A DNA stretch of 64,000 nucleotides from Paenibacillus curdlanolyticus YK9 (GTDB lineage: Bacteria > Bacillota > Bacilli > Paenibacillales > Paenibacillaceae): positions 310,001 through 374,000 of the forward strand of contig NZ_AEDD01000001.1 in NCBI RefSeq assembly GCF_000179615.1, read 5' to 3'. This document shows, piece after piece, positions 9,523-18,004 of this stretch. Position 1 is the first letter of the stretch. Every line of letters begins with the position of its first letter. The notes under the pieces were generated by a model. It was not told the DNA's origin, did not search any database, and saw only the letters and a list, made by a program, of their open reading frames with translations. The translations under genes and the position numbers were made by a program.

Positions 9523-11427
9523 CTAGTGGAGCTTTGCTAACCGCCGAGCTACGTTTTGCGGATAACGCTGCAGCGATACCGACGACTGCTTGGCTGCGTC
9601 AAGCGCTTTAACGATATCGATCTGCCCATAGCCAAAATATTTGTCTTTCCCTTTGGCTCCGAGATCCTTTGCGGTTTGACGCATAATATCCATCACTTCT
9701 TTATTTTTCAGCTCCGGATTAACGGAACGAATGAGCGCTGCAAGCGCCGCGACATGCGGGCTAGCCATCGAGGTGCCGGACAATGCTGCATACTGGTTGC
9801 CTGGATAGGTGCTGGCAATGCCATCGCCCGGCGCCGCAACATCGATATAGTCGCCGTAGTTGGAGAACGAGGCGCGTTTGCCGTGCTGATCCGTTGCGCC
9901 TACAGCAAGCACTTCCGGATAAGCAGCCGGATAGCCTGGACGCTCCGAATTGTCATTCCCGCTCGCGGCAACGATGACGACATCGTGATCGAAGGCGTAT
10001 TTTACCGCATCGTGCAGGAAGTCAGCTTGGGCATAGTTGCCTAGGCTCATATTAATGACTTTAGCGCCATGATCAGTCGCCCAGATGACACCCTGAGCTA
10101 CCGAATAGGTCGAGCCTGCGCCGCTGCTGTCGAGTACCTTAACCGGCATTATTTTGTTATACCATGTAAGGCCAGCTACGCCTTCTCCATTGTTAACCGA
10201 AGCTGCTATGATGCCGGAGACGTGCGTGCCATGACCAACGTCGTCGTCCGGTATGCTGCCATCATTCACGATGTTGATTCCCTTGATTAAACGACCTTGC
10301 AAATCCGGATGGTTTGCCTGCACGCCCGTGTCCAGCACGGCTACGACGACTGCATTGCTTCCTTTGCCAACGCTCCAGCCCTGTTCTGCATCGATTGAAG
10401 GCAAATTCCACTGATACTCTTCATATAATGCATCGTTCGGAATGACGGCATGATGCCCATCAGACTTCGCGGAAGGCTGCCCCGCCGCGGAATGGTTGTG
10501 CGAAGGCGAGACGCTATCCTTCTTAGTATTGGTCATATACAAATAGTGGGGCTCCACATACACGGGGTTCCAACGTTCCCGGAAATAAGCCATCATCGTT
10601 TTTGCTTCCATTTTGCTCGAACGGAATACATAGGTGTAGCCCAGCTTCTGAATCGTGTCCGCTTGAATGTCGCGCCGGATCGACGCTAATTGATGCGGGG
10701 TTGGATCTTGCCGGAATCGGACGACGACATCATTCACATGATAGTGGCTCGCGCCGCCGTTATCCTCGCCTGTACGTACCGTTGTTTCTTTAGTTGAATT
10801 TGCTTTGACCGATTCAATTTTGTAATGGCCCTCAGCAGGGTAGGGAACCAGCCGCAGGTTGCGCCGCTGATGGCGCTCGACTTGACCGACGACATCCTGC
10901 TTAACAAGGCCGATTACGCCGCTATTCGCATGGCGAGGCTCGGGAACCCCAAGGATGAAATAGCGATGTCCGCCATATAGAAAGGGTTTGGATATAAAGC
11001 GCTCGCCTTTGCCAGCCGCCTCTTTGGCTTGCTTAAGCAGCTTGTCCGCCTTTTCATGCAGGTCCGGGGGGACGCTGCCTCGTGCGACCGAGCGTTTGGC
11101 ATTAAACCAACTGACATAGAGCATATGGGGATGCATGCCCATCATATGGCTGATTTTCTCGTTTTTTGTAGCCCCTTCGGACTGGCCCGAAGCAAGCTTG
11201 GTGAAATCTTTCGTGCATTCCGTCGTACACAGCATGGAGGTAGCATCCATGTCGCGCTGGAGCGTATGGAGCTTAAGCGTCTGTTCGGTTTTTACAGCTG
11301 CTGCCCGTTGCTTGGACGGGGTTTCGGTATGCCCGGATTTGTCCGGTGCGAACCAGGGCGTAAACGGAATAACCAGTATTGCGGCAACGGCAATTGCCAG
11401 CCATCCGATCCATTGTTTTCCTCGCAT
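9523..11427 (-). CDS. secreted S8 family subtilisin-like serine protease
   Basis: Extracellular serine endopeptidase. 634 residues with an N-terminal signal/anchor (hydrophobic residues 6-26). The catalytic triad is complete: D366 (AVLDTGVQ), H399 (GHGTHVSG), S553 (GTSMASPHVA), with oxyanion N491 (AASGND). The region before the protease domain is unusually long, about 335 residues; its second half (VVVRFRQDPTPHQLASI near 234-250) resembles an I9-type inhibitor prodomain, while residues 40-220 have no family I recognise. Convergent with rnpB and divergent from ypuI; transcribed alone. Substrate unknown. Confidence 0.95.
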   Translation of the reverse strand: MRGKQWIGWLAIAVAAILVIPFTPWFAPDKSGHTETPSKQRAAAVKTEQTLKLHTLQRDMDATSMLCTTECTKDFTKLASGQSEGATKNEKISHMMGMHPHMLYVSWFNAKRSVARGSVPPDLHEKADKLLKQAKEAAGKGERFISKPFLYGGHRYFILGVPEPRHANSGVIGLVKQDVVGQVERHQRRNLRLVPYPAEGHYKIESVKANSTKETTVRTGEDNGGASHYHVNDVVVRFRQDPTPHQLASIRRDIQADTIQKLGYTYVFRSSKMEAKTMMAYFRERWNPVYVEPHYLYMTNTKKDSVSPSHNHSAAGQPSAKSDGHHAVIPNDALYEEYQWNLPSIDAEQGWSVGKGSNAVVVAVLDTGVQANHPDLQGRLIKGINIVNDGSIPDDDVGHGTHVSGIIAASVNNGEGVAGLTWYNKIMPVKVLDSSGAGSTYSVAQGVIWATDHGAKVINMSLGNYAQADFLHDAVKYAFDHDVVIVAASGNDNSERPGYPAAYPEVLAVGATDQHGKRASFSNYGDYIDVAAPGDGIASTYPGNQYAALSGTSMASPHVAALAALIRSVNPELKNKEVMDIMRQTAKDLGAKGKDKYFGYGQIDIVKALDAAKQSSVSLQRYPQNVARRLAKLH

Positions 11428-11606
11428 TCAAAGTCCTCCATCCCTCTTGGGCGGTACACGCCCTCATACGGTTAGATTAAGGCACAGAGCCATAAATTAT
11501 ACGAGATGAAATGAAGTCGGAGCAGTACCACTACAGGTTTGTTTATGGTACGATAAGAAAGATTAAGATTTTTTTGTTTTGTATCAAGAAAGGGGATCAA
11601 CTTACT

Positions 11607-12107
11607 ATGCCATCAACTAACATTAAATCGTTAAGCGAATCCACCCACTCTAAACTTAAAGAAGCAATCGTTCAATTGGAATCGTTTTTGAATGAACATG
11701 CAGTGCCGCAATTGCTTAACGGCGAACAGAACGAAGAAGCGGCGCTCTTCTATAGAGGCCTGCTTGCAGACCTTCGCCATTTGCTCGTATTCTCGGAGAC
11801 GGTATACGAGAAAATCGGCATCGTGCTTCGCCGTCCGAATTTCGATACGGAAGCAGCGGAGCGCAGCCTGTATGACGCTTACCATCAAGCAGTGGCAGCA
11901 TTCTTCTATCCGAAGAATGAGTGCTATTCGGAAGATGGTCGTTATGCATACACAGGCCAAGACGCGATCCGTTTCCGCTTCAAGCCGATTCGCCCAGCGC
12001 GCGAAATCGTATTGGCTGTTTCCAAGGTTTACGAGGAATTGCGTGATGACCTTTCTTACTATGAGAATGACTACATGACCCAGCGCCGGATGCAAGGGCA
12101 AAAATAA
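11607..12107 (+). CDS. ypuI: YpuI family protein (DUF3907)
   Basis: Conserved Bacillales protein of unknown function, 166 residues, soluble and mostly helical. Features include EEAALFYRGLLADLRHLLVF near residue 40 and a C-terminal RFRFKPIRPAREIVLAVS motif. I chose ATG 11607 because AAAGGGGATC lies 8-14 bases upstream; the open frame runs back to 11511 without a ribosome site. It is divergent from the subtilase. I infer no function. Confidence 0.88.
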   Translation: MPSTNIKSLSESTHSKLKEAIVQLESFLNEHAVPQLLNGEQNEEAALFYRGLLADLRHLLVFSETVYEKIGIVLRRPNFDTEAAERSLYDAYHQAVAAFFYPKNECYSEDGRYAYTGQDAIRFRFKPIRPAREIVLAVSKVYEELRDDLSYYENDYMTQRRMQGQK

Positions 12108-12119
12108 CCTCGAATGTAC

Positions 12120-12155
12120 TCACCTCCGTCATGGACAACCTAATGGCGGAGGTGA
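12120..12155 (+). promoter_or_regulatory. hairpin sequestering the DUF1540 ribosome binding site
   Basis: Bases 12120-12132 pair with 12143-12155 over 13 positions (one G-U), around a 10-base loop. The 3' arm is exactly GGAGGTGA, the ribosome site of the gene starting at 12162. There is only a poor T run, so translational control seems more likely than termination; both are possible. Confidence 0.6.
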
Positions 12156-12161
12156 TTGTTT

Positions 12162-12365
12162 ATGCCGAATGGCGTAAAATGCAGCGTTGCTAACTGTGCC
12201 TTCTGGGCGAAGGGCAACAATTGTAATGCGGAAAGTATCTCGATCGATCTGGACAAGCATGCCTCATCCTTTTATGCCGAATTTGCTGACGAATCATTCC
12301 ATGACCATCAAGACGAAGCGAGCAAATCGTCCGTCACCTGCTGCCAGACATTTCGTAAGGGGTGA
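12162..12365 (+). CDS. DUF1540 domain protein
   Basis: A 67-residue cysteine-containing protein of unknown function. It has the DUF1540 pattern near the start (VKCSVANCAFWAKGNNCNA) and a final VTCCQTF; such cysteine spacing suggests metal binding, but that is inference. The start is ATG 12162: GGAGGTGA at 12148-12155 is 6 bases upstream, whereas TTG 12156 would touch the ribosome site. That ribosome site is the 3' arm of a 13-bp hairpin (see separate entry). Six bases separate it from the next gene, so they are probably one operon. Confidence 0.85.
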   Translation: MPNGVKCSVANCAFWAKGNNCNAESISIDLDKHASSFYAEFADESFHDHQDEASKSSVTCCQTFRKG

Positions 12366-12371
12366 TCGGAT

Positions 12372-12815
12372 ATGGGGAACGATTGGGAAAACTGGTCGTC
12401 TCAACCTGATGAATCGTCACACGATCATGAGCAGCACCGTGTAACGCCGTTACCAAGACGAACGGCATGGCGTCGCAAACGTCGCGACGACGCGGAGATG
12501 TCCGCGGAAGCTGGTACGCTGCCAACAACCTCGGGTTATGTACCGAGCATGAAGCGGCATGAGTCGTATCATTATCGGGATTCCGAGAACAGCTCGCTGT
12601 CCTTCTCGTCGACGGTAGGCTGGATTGGCCTCGTATTCGCCATTGCTTCATGGTTTCTGTGGCCGGTCTTTCTGGGGCCGACTGCAGCGGCGCTCGGGGT
12701 ATATGCCTATTACACCGGCAGCCGTGCGCTCGGCGTTTGGGCTATGACGTTAGGCTTAATTGCAGCCGCCGCCTATTTGGTGCTTATCCCGTTGTATTAC
12801 GCTGCCATTCGATGA
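12372..12815 (+). CDS. small membrane protein, unrecognised
   Basis: A 147-residue protein with a hydrophilic, histidine- and arginine-rich N-terminal half (residues 1-75) and two hydrophobic helices (about 80-108 and 118-143) separated by a short turn YYTGSRALG. The C-terminal part resembles DUF4190-type two-helix membrane domains, a weak similarity I would not name it by. ATG 12372 follows AAGGGGTGATC by a few bases, and the gene is 6 bases behind the DUF1540 gene. A strong terminator follows. Confidence 0.75.
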   Translation: MGNDWENWSSQPDESSHDHEQHRVTPLPRRTAWRRKRRDDAEMSAEAGTLPTTSGYVPSMKRHESYHYRDSENSSLSFSSTVGWIGLVFAIASWFLWPVFLGPTAAALGVYAYYTGSRALGVWAMTLGLIAAAAYLVLIPLYYAAIR

Positions 12816-12820
12816 ATACA

Positions 12821-12873
12821 AACAAACCAAAACCGCCGGTCCGCTTATGGGCACGGCGGTTTTGGTTTGTTTC
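12821..12873 (+). terminator. intrinsic terminator
   Basis: AACAAACCAAAACCGCCG pairs with CGGCGGTTTTGGTTTGTT; a long, near-perfect stem that ends the DUF1540/membrane protein unit. It is symmetrical enough to work on both strands. Confidence 0.9.
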
Positions 12874-13005
12874 GAACACGTTTGGGGCTGGCGAATTAGG
12901 CGTAAACCATGTAAAATAATATCGAATCCTGTATTATATAAAGCGCATTGCATGCCGTTATACATAGTAGTTATCGTTATTAAACCGATCTTCGGGAGTG
13001 TGAAT

Positions 13006-13692
13006 ATGAGCATAGATCCTCGCTTACTCAAAACCATGCTGCAATTGCAATGGATGAATAGCTTAGACAATAACGCTTCCACCTCGCCGCTCAGTTCAAC
13101 TGACTCGACTGGCAGCCCATCTTTGTTTGATTCGATCTTAGCGCAATTCATGTCGACAGGCGGCCAAGCGACTGATATTAGCAGCTTGAGCGATTCGTTA
13201 AACGGATTACCGTCAATCGGTGATGCGATTGCCCCTCCATTAAGCGGAATTGGTTATGATGCTGCCAGCACACCATACAGCAATACCGCGCCAGCTGAAT
13301 TAAACAGTATCATTCAAGCGGCAGCTACCAAGTACGGGGTAGACCCTAATCTGGTTCGAGCGGTCATTAACACGGAATCATCGTTCCGTACGGATGCGGT
13401 ATCCTCTGTCGGAGCGAAGGGGCTTATGCAGCTGATGGACAGCACGGCGAAGAGCATGGGCGTAACGAATCCGTTCGATCCGATTCAAAATGTCGACGGC
13501 GGTACGCGTTACCTGTCTTATCTCATCAACAAATATAATGGCAATGAACAAGTTGCGTTGGCTGCATACAACGCTGGCCCTGGACGCATCGATCGTCTAG
13601 GAATCTCGACAGACGCTGAGCTGATAGCGAATTTGTCGAAGTTGCCTGTCGAGACGCAGCGATATGTTTCAAAAGTGCTTGCGGCACGTTAG
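13006..13692 (+). CDS. lytic transglycosylase, SLT domain
   Basis: Peptidoglycan-cleaving lytic transglycosylase of the Slt70 catalytic-domain type. 228 residues: an N-terminal low-complexity region of about 95 residues rich in S, T and D, then the SLT domain with the catalytic glutamate E124 (INTESSF), GAKGLMQLM and AYNAGPG motifs. No classical signal peptide is seen at the start, which is common among the Bacillales members of this type. I chose ATG 13006 with CGGGAG about 7 bases ahead; GTG 13000 is possible. The longer open frame from 12760 runs through the preceding terminator and is not credible. Confidence 0.92.
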   Translation: MSIDPRLLKTMLQLQWMNSLDNNASTSPLSSTDSTGSPSLFDSILAQFMSTGGQATDISSLSDSLNGLPSIGDAIAPPLSGIGYDAASTPYSNTAPAELNSIIQAAATKYGVDPNLVRAVINTESSFRTDAVSSVGAKGLMQLMDSTAKSMGVTNPFDPIQNVDGGTRYLSYLINKYNGNEQVALAAYNAGPGRIDRLGISTDAELIANLSKLPVETQRYVSKVLAAR

Positions 13693-13748
13693 CAAAGCAA
13701 GTAAACCAAACATGGCACGCATCGTGACATGTTCCATTCGTTGTCGAG

Positions 13749-13773
13749 AAGGCTCCGTAAGGAGCTTTTCTTG
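13749..13773 (+). terminator. intrinsic terminator after transglycosylase
   Basis: AGGCTCC-GTAA-GGAGCTT forms a short stem followed by TTTTCTTG. Confidence 0.75.
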
Positions 13774-13825
13774 TTTGTAACGGTAAAATTGGTATACGCT
13801 ATAGATAAGAAGGGGGCGCAGCTGG

Positions 13826-14980
13826 ATGCGTTATTTTGATCATTGTGCCTCGACTCCTCCTCATGAAGATGTTATTGTTACGCTCGCAGAAGTGATGAGA
13901 ATTCATTATGCGAACCCGTCATCCATTCATCAAGCGGGGGCGGATGCGGGGCAGCTTATCGAACGTGCACGCGCATTGATTGCCAAGCAGTTCGGCACGA
14001 AACCGGAGGAGTGGCTATTCACGTCCGGTGGGACGGAAAGCAACAATCTGGCGATTAAAGGGGCAGCTCGAAAATACGCCAACCGCGGCAAGCATCTGAT
14101 TACGAGCGCTGTTGAGCATGCGTCGGTCTATGAGACGTTTCAGCAGCTGGAGAAGGAAGGCTTCCGCGTTACTTATTTGCCAGTGGATGCGCAAGGCGTC
14201 GTTTCTATAGAGGCCGTTGCAGCAGCTTTAACGGATGAGACGACTCTCGTCAGCATTATGCATGTGAATAACGAAGTGGGAGCGATCCAACCGATAGCTG
14301 CGATCGGCGAGCTGCTGGCCAGCCGTCCGAAGACGCTGTTTCACGTTGATGCTGTCCAGAGCATCGGCAAGCTGCCAATCGCGATTAAGGGCTGGGGCAT
14401 TGACCTTCTTACGGGATCCGCCCATAAGGTGCGCGGTCCCAAAGGCGTCGGCGTTCTATATGTACGTGCAGGTGTCAGTCTTGAGCCGTTACTGACGGGT
14501 GGAGAACAGGAGCATGGTTGGCGGGCAGGCACGTCTAATACGCCTTCGATCATTGCTTCCGCAAAGGCGTTTCGTATGGCGATGGAGGAAACCGAAGCCG
14601 TATACGGGCAGCATATCGTCTTGCGTGAACGATTAACGCATCGTATCGCGCAAATGCCGGAATTAGTGCTGAATAGCTCTTCAGAGCGCTCGCAGGGCGC
14701 GCCGCACATCGTCCACTTCAGCTATCCTGGCATGAAGCCGGAAGTGATTGTGCACGCGTTGGAGAAGGAAGGCTTTATCGTCTCAACGAAGTCGGCATGC
14801 TCCTCGAAGGATGACAAGCCGAGCCGCGTGCTGATGGCGATGTCGAACGATCGAAGCCGAGCAACGAGCGGCATCCGAGTGAGCTTTGGCCATGAGCATA
14901 CCATCGAAGATATAGACGCGTTGGCTGATGCCATTCGCAAGACCGTAAGCGGACTTAAGCTGCTGGAGAGGAGAATATAA
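13826..14980 (+). CDS. cysteine desulfurase (NifS/IscS-like), ThiI partner
   Basis: PLP enzyme that removes sulfur from cysteine as an enzyme-bound persulfide. 384 residues. The Schiff-base lysine is K201 (GSAHKVRGPKGVG) and the persulfide cysteine C325 (STKSACSSKDD), with the substrate motif TSGGTESNN near residue 66 and H98 in AVEHAS. The start ATG 13826 follows AAGGGGGCGCAG. Stop and the thiI start are immediately adjacent (14980/14981), so the sulfur most likely goes to ThiI for 4-thiouridine in tRNA, as for the NifZ-ThiI pair of B. subtilis. Confidence 0.95.
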   Translation: MRYFDHCASTPPHEDVIVTLAEVMRIHYANPSSIHQAGADAGQLIERARALIAKQFGTKPEEWLFTSGGTESNNLAIKGAARKYANRGKHLITSAVEHASVYETFQQLEKEGFRVTYLPVDAQGVVSIEAVAAALTDETTLVSIMHVNNEVGAIQPIAAIGELLASRPKTLFHVDAVQSIGKLPIAIKGWGIDLLTGSAHKVRGPKGVGVLYVRAGVSLEPLLTGGEQEHGWRAGTSNTPSIIASAKAFRMAMEETEAVYGQHIVLRERLTHRIAQMPELVLNSSSERSQGAPHIVHFSYPGMKPEVIVHALEKEGFIVSTKSACSSKDDKPSRVLMAMSNDRSRATSGIRVSFGHEHTIEDIDALADAIRKTVSGLKLLERRI

Positions 14981-16249
14981 GTGTCGAATATGATTTATGA
15001 TATGGTGCTGCTGCGGCTTGGCGGCGAGATTACGGTAAAAGGGAAAAATCGGGCGAGATTCGAGAAGGTGCTCGCCGATCACGTGCGCAAAGCGCTCCGC
15101 GCTTTTGACAAAATCGTAGTGAATCAAACCTACGGACGCTTATATGTGGAGCTGAATGCTCATCCCTATGAAGAGGTTGCGAAGGCGCTGCGTGACGTAT
15201 TCGGTCTCGTATCATTCAGCCCTGTTAAAAGGGCAGATGCCAATTTAGAAGCGATTCAAGCGACAGCGCTGGACGTATTCCGTGCGCATGGCAAACAGCC
15301 TGATACGTTCAAGGTTACGGTGAAACGGGGATGGAAGCAATTCCCTCACGATTCCATGGAAATGAATCATTTGGTGGCGTCGCATGTGCTGCGCGAGACG
15401 CCGGAGCTGAAGGTGAACATTCGGAATCCTGAAGTGGAGCTGCGCGTGGATATTCAGAAGGATGCCGCCTATGTGTACTGCGATACAGAAGCGGGAGCAG
15501 GCGGGTTTCCTTATGGGGCGAATGGCAAAGGCTTGCTCTTGCTCTCAGGCGGCATTGACAGCCCTGTAGCGGGATGGCTCGGCATGCGCAAGGGACTCGA
15601 GCTGGAGGCGGTCCATTTTTACTCCTACCCGTTTACAAGCGAACAGGCAAAGGAAAAGGTTGTGACGCTTGCGAAACGGCTGCTGCATTTCACAGGGGGG
15701 AAGTTCAAGCTTCACCTTGTGCCTTTTACTGAAATCCAGACACGCTTCGCTCAATCGAACCAAGAGCGGCTCATTATTACGTTAATGCGCAGGGCGATGC
15801 TGCGGATTACGGAAATTATCGCGGCACGCGAAAGCGCGCATGCGATTGTTACCGGAGACAGCCTGGGACAAGTAGCAAGCCAGACGTTAGGCAGCATGAA
15901 TGTGATCGGACGGGCAACCGAGCTGCCGATTTTAAGGCCGCTAGTCATGATGGACAAAATCGAGATCATTCGCATTGCCGAACGGATCGGCACGTATGAA
16001 ACGAGTATTTTGCCATTCGAGGATTGCTGCACGCTGTTCGTACCGAAGTCGCCAAGCACGAATCCAAATCTCTCGATCGTCGAGAGCGTTGAAGCAGGTA
16101 TTGAGGACCTCGATGCGATGATTCAACAGGCGGTGAAGGACACGGTCACTGTGGTGATGAAGCAAGAAACAACGAAGGCGTTGCCAGACGGCAGAGGAAT
16201 CGAGCAAAAAGAAGCGGGCTCCCAAACGGACGAGGACCGCTGGTTCTAA
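14981..16249 (+). CDS. thiI: tRNA uracil 4-sulfurtransferase ThiI
   Basis: Adenylates U8 of tRNA and transfers sulfur to make 4-thiouridine. 422 residues: N-terminal ferredoxin-like and THUMP domains (to about 170), then the PP-loop ATP pyrophosphatase with SGGIDSP at 189-195. The C-terminal rhodanese domain of the enterobacterial enzyme is absent, as in Bacillus, so the neighbouring desulfurase must supply sulfur directly. The start is GTG 14981. The final 30 residues are hydrophilic and variable. A convergent terminator separates it from the terC-family gene. Confidence 0.96.
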   Translation: MSNMIYDMVLLRLGGEITVKGKNRARFEKVLADHVRKALRAFDKIVVNQTYGRLYVELNAHPYEEVAKALRDVFGLVSFSPVKRADANLEAIQATALDVFRAHGKQPDTFKVTVKRGWKQFPHDSMEMNHLVASHVLRETPELKVNIRNPEVELRVDIQKDAAYVYCDTEAGAGGFPYGANGKGLLLLSGGIDSPVAGWLGMRKGLELEAVHFYSYPFTSEQAKEKVVTLAKRLLHFTGGKFKLHLVPFTEIQTRFAQSNQERLIITLMRRAMLRITEIIAARESAHAIVTGDSLGQVASQTLGSMNVIGRATELPILRPLVMMDKIEIIRIAERIGTYETSILPFEDCCTLFVPKSPSTNPNLSIVESVEAGIEDLDAMIQQAVKDTVTVVMKQETTKALPDGRGIEQKEAGSQTDEDRWF

Positions 16250-16264
16250 ATAAATGACTACAAA

Positions 16265-16296
16265 GCAGGGACTCCTAAGCGGAGTCCCTGCTGCTG
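16265..16296. terminator. bidirectional hairpin between thiI and terC
   Basis: A perfect 11-bp stem GCAGGGACTCC / GGAGTCCCTGC with a 5-base loop lies between the converging genes and touches the stop codon of the minus-strand one. T runs on both sides are weak (CTTTG on the minus strand). Confidence 0.7.
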
Positions 16297-16982
16297 ATTG
16301 CAGCTTGTTTATTGCGCTTGAGCAGGTTTGTCAGCAGCCCGGCCAGCACAACCACGACGATCATCACGGCGATGAATGACAGCGAGAAGAAGGTGCTGCG
16401 CTCGAAATATGGTTTGATTTCGGGCTCGTGCGTAATCATTTTGGCAGCGGTATAAGCAAGAACGCCTGAACCGATATAAACGATCCATGGAAACTTGTTA
16501 ATGAGTTTGATGAAGAGCGTGCTGCCCCATACGACAATCGGTATGCTGATGAGCAGACCGAGGATAACAAGCAGGTCATTGCCATGGGCCGCGCCAGCTA
16601 CGGCAATAACATTATCCAGCCCCATTGCCGCATCTGCGATGACGATGGTGCGAATCGCCTGCCACAAGGTGCCGCCGGGCTTAATGCTATCGTGGCCATC
16701 CTCCTGCACGAGCAGCTTATATGCGATGAACAGCAGCAGGAAACCTCCGACTAAGAGCAGCCACGGAATTTCAAGCAAATGAACGACGAGCAGCGTGGCC
16801 ACTGCCCGAATGACGACCGCTCCGACAGTTCCCCATAAGACGGCTTGCCTTTGCTGCGATTTGGGCAGGTTGCGCGCCGACATGCCGATGACGATGGCGT
16901 TGTCCCCCGCGAGAACAAGGTCGATAAAGACAATCTGCATGAGTGCGACGGCGAAAGCCCAAGACAAGAACTCCAACTCCAT
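16275..16982 (-). CDS. TerC family integral membrane protein (YjbE type)
   Basis: TerC-family membrane protein, a group linked to metal (especially manganese) export and metalation of secreted enzymes. 235 residues with about seven hydrophobic helices. The acidic intramembrane motif FIDLVLAGDNAIVIG in helix 1 and the related DAAMGLDNVIAVAG in the middle are the conserved ion-site signatures. ATG 16982 has AGGAGG upstream on the minus strand. Divergently transcribed from a second TerC paralogue; about 125 bases lie between them. No yybP-ykoY manganese riboswitch is visible in that gap. Confidence 0.92.
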   Translation of the reverse strand: MELEFLSWAFAVALMQIVFIDLVLAGDNAIVIGMSARNLPKSQQRQAVLWGTVGAVVIRAVATLLVVHLLEIPWLLLVGGFLLLFIAYKLLVQEDGHDSIKPGGTLWQAIRTIVIADAAMGLDNVIAVAGAAHGNDLLVILGLLISIPIVVWGSTLFIKLINKFPWIVYIGSGVLAYTAAKMITHEPEIKPYFERSTFFSLSFIAVMIVVVVLAGLLTNLLKRNKQAAISSRDSA

Positions 16983-17107
16983 GTTACGTTCCTCCTAATT
17001 GTCAGGCAGAATATGTTCTCCTTTACGAGCCTGTCGAGCAAGCGTTCCAAAATATATTCCTCTCATATTGGCGGCAATTTGGACATACAGCTTTTGAAGA
17101 GGGGAGC

Positions 17108-17794
17108 GTGTACAAGTTGGATAGCTTAATCGTGTTTATGCAAATCGTGTTGATCAATATGCTGCTAAGCGGAGATAATGCCGTCGTCATCGGAATGGCG
17201 AGCAATCAACTCCCTCCGGCACAGCGCAAACGAGCGGTCTGGTGGGGAAGCGCGGCGGCTGTGCTGCTGCGCTGCGTACTGACGATAGCGGCGGTTACGC
17301 TGCTGCAAATTCCGTATTTGCAGGCAGCAGGAGCAGTGCTGCTTGGCATCATTGCAGTCAAGCTGTTTAAGGATGCCTTTAACGGTACGGAGGACGAAGG
17401 CCACTCGTTGGGAAGCCGGAAGACGACATTGTTCGCTGCCATCCGGACGATCATTGCGGCAGATTTTGTGATGAGCTTGGATAATGTTCTCGCTATTGCT
17501 GCAGTGGCTGACGGCGAGCCTGTACTTATTATATTAGGCATTATTGTGAGCATTCCGATCATTATTTGGGGCAGCCATTTCATAGGAGCGCTGCTGCGTA
17601 AATATCCTCCGCTCGTCTATTTAGGAGCTGCATTGCTTGGCTATGCGGCGGGCGAGATGCTAGTCAACGACCCTGGGCTTGACCGTTTGCTGTTCCATGG
17701 GTCACAGGCGGTGCACGATGCAATTCCATTGTTTTGCGTGCCGTTTGTCGTCATTATTGGCCTTCTAATCCGTCCCAAAATGGCGCTGCGGTAA
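17108..17794 (+). CDS. TerC family integral membrane protein, second paralogue
   Basis: About 228 residues with the same TerC layout as its divergent neighbour: an INMLLSGDNAVVIGMA first helix motif and ADFVMSLDNVLAIAAV in the middle, with seven predicted hydrophobic helices. The start is uncertain: GTG 17108 sits close to GAAGAGGGGAG (17095-17106) while TTG 17117 has better spacing of about 10 bases. The open frame upstream to 16943 overlaps the divergent gene and lacks family similarity. Likely a metal transporter by family; specificity cannot be read from sequence. Confidence 0.9.
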   Translation: MYKLDSLIVFMQIVLINMLLSGDNAVVIGMASNQLPPAQRKRAVWWGSAAAVLLRCVLTIAAVTLLQIPYLQAAGAVLLGIIAVKLFKDAFNGTEDEGHSLGSRKTTLFAAIRTIIAADFVMSLDNVLAIAAVADGEPVLIILGIIVSIPIIIWGSHFIGALLRKYPPLVYLGAALLGYAAGEMLVNDPGLDRLLFHGSQAVHDAIPLFCVPFVVIIGLLIRPKMALR

Positions 17795-18004
17795 TGAATC
17801 TGCCGAGCGAACGTCGTTCAATCCGCGAACAGCGGACAGGATGGCGTTCTTCTTTTTGTATTAAGACATTGTTTACACTGGTTTTTTATGCTCAGTTCCA
17901 TTACACTAGAGGTTGCGAGAAGTTACGGGATCGTGTCGTCTTCCGTCGAATGGGGAAGGCATCGACGATACCGATTGTAACCGGAACGATCGGGGGGAGG
18001 CTTT

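Noticed and set aside
12760-13005. N-terminal extension of the lytic transglycosylase
   Set aside because: It would run through a strong terminator hairpin and lacks a ribosome site; ATG 13006 has one.
16983-17107. Manganese (yybP-ykoY) riboswitch between the terC genes
   Set aside because: Expected because of the gene family, but the conserved loop motifs and paired arms are not in this short spacer.
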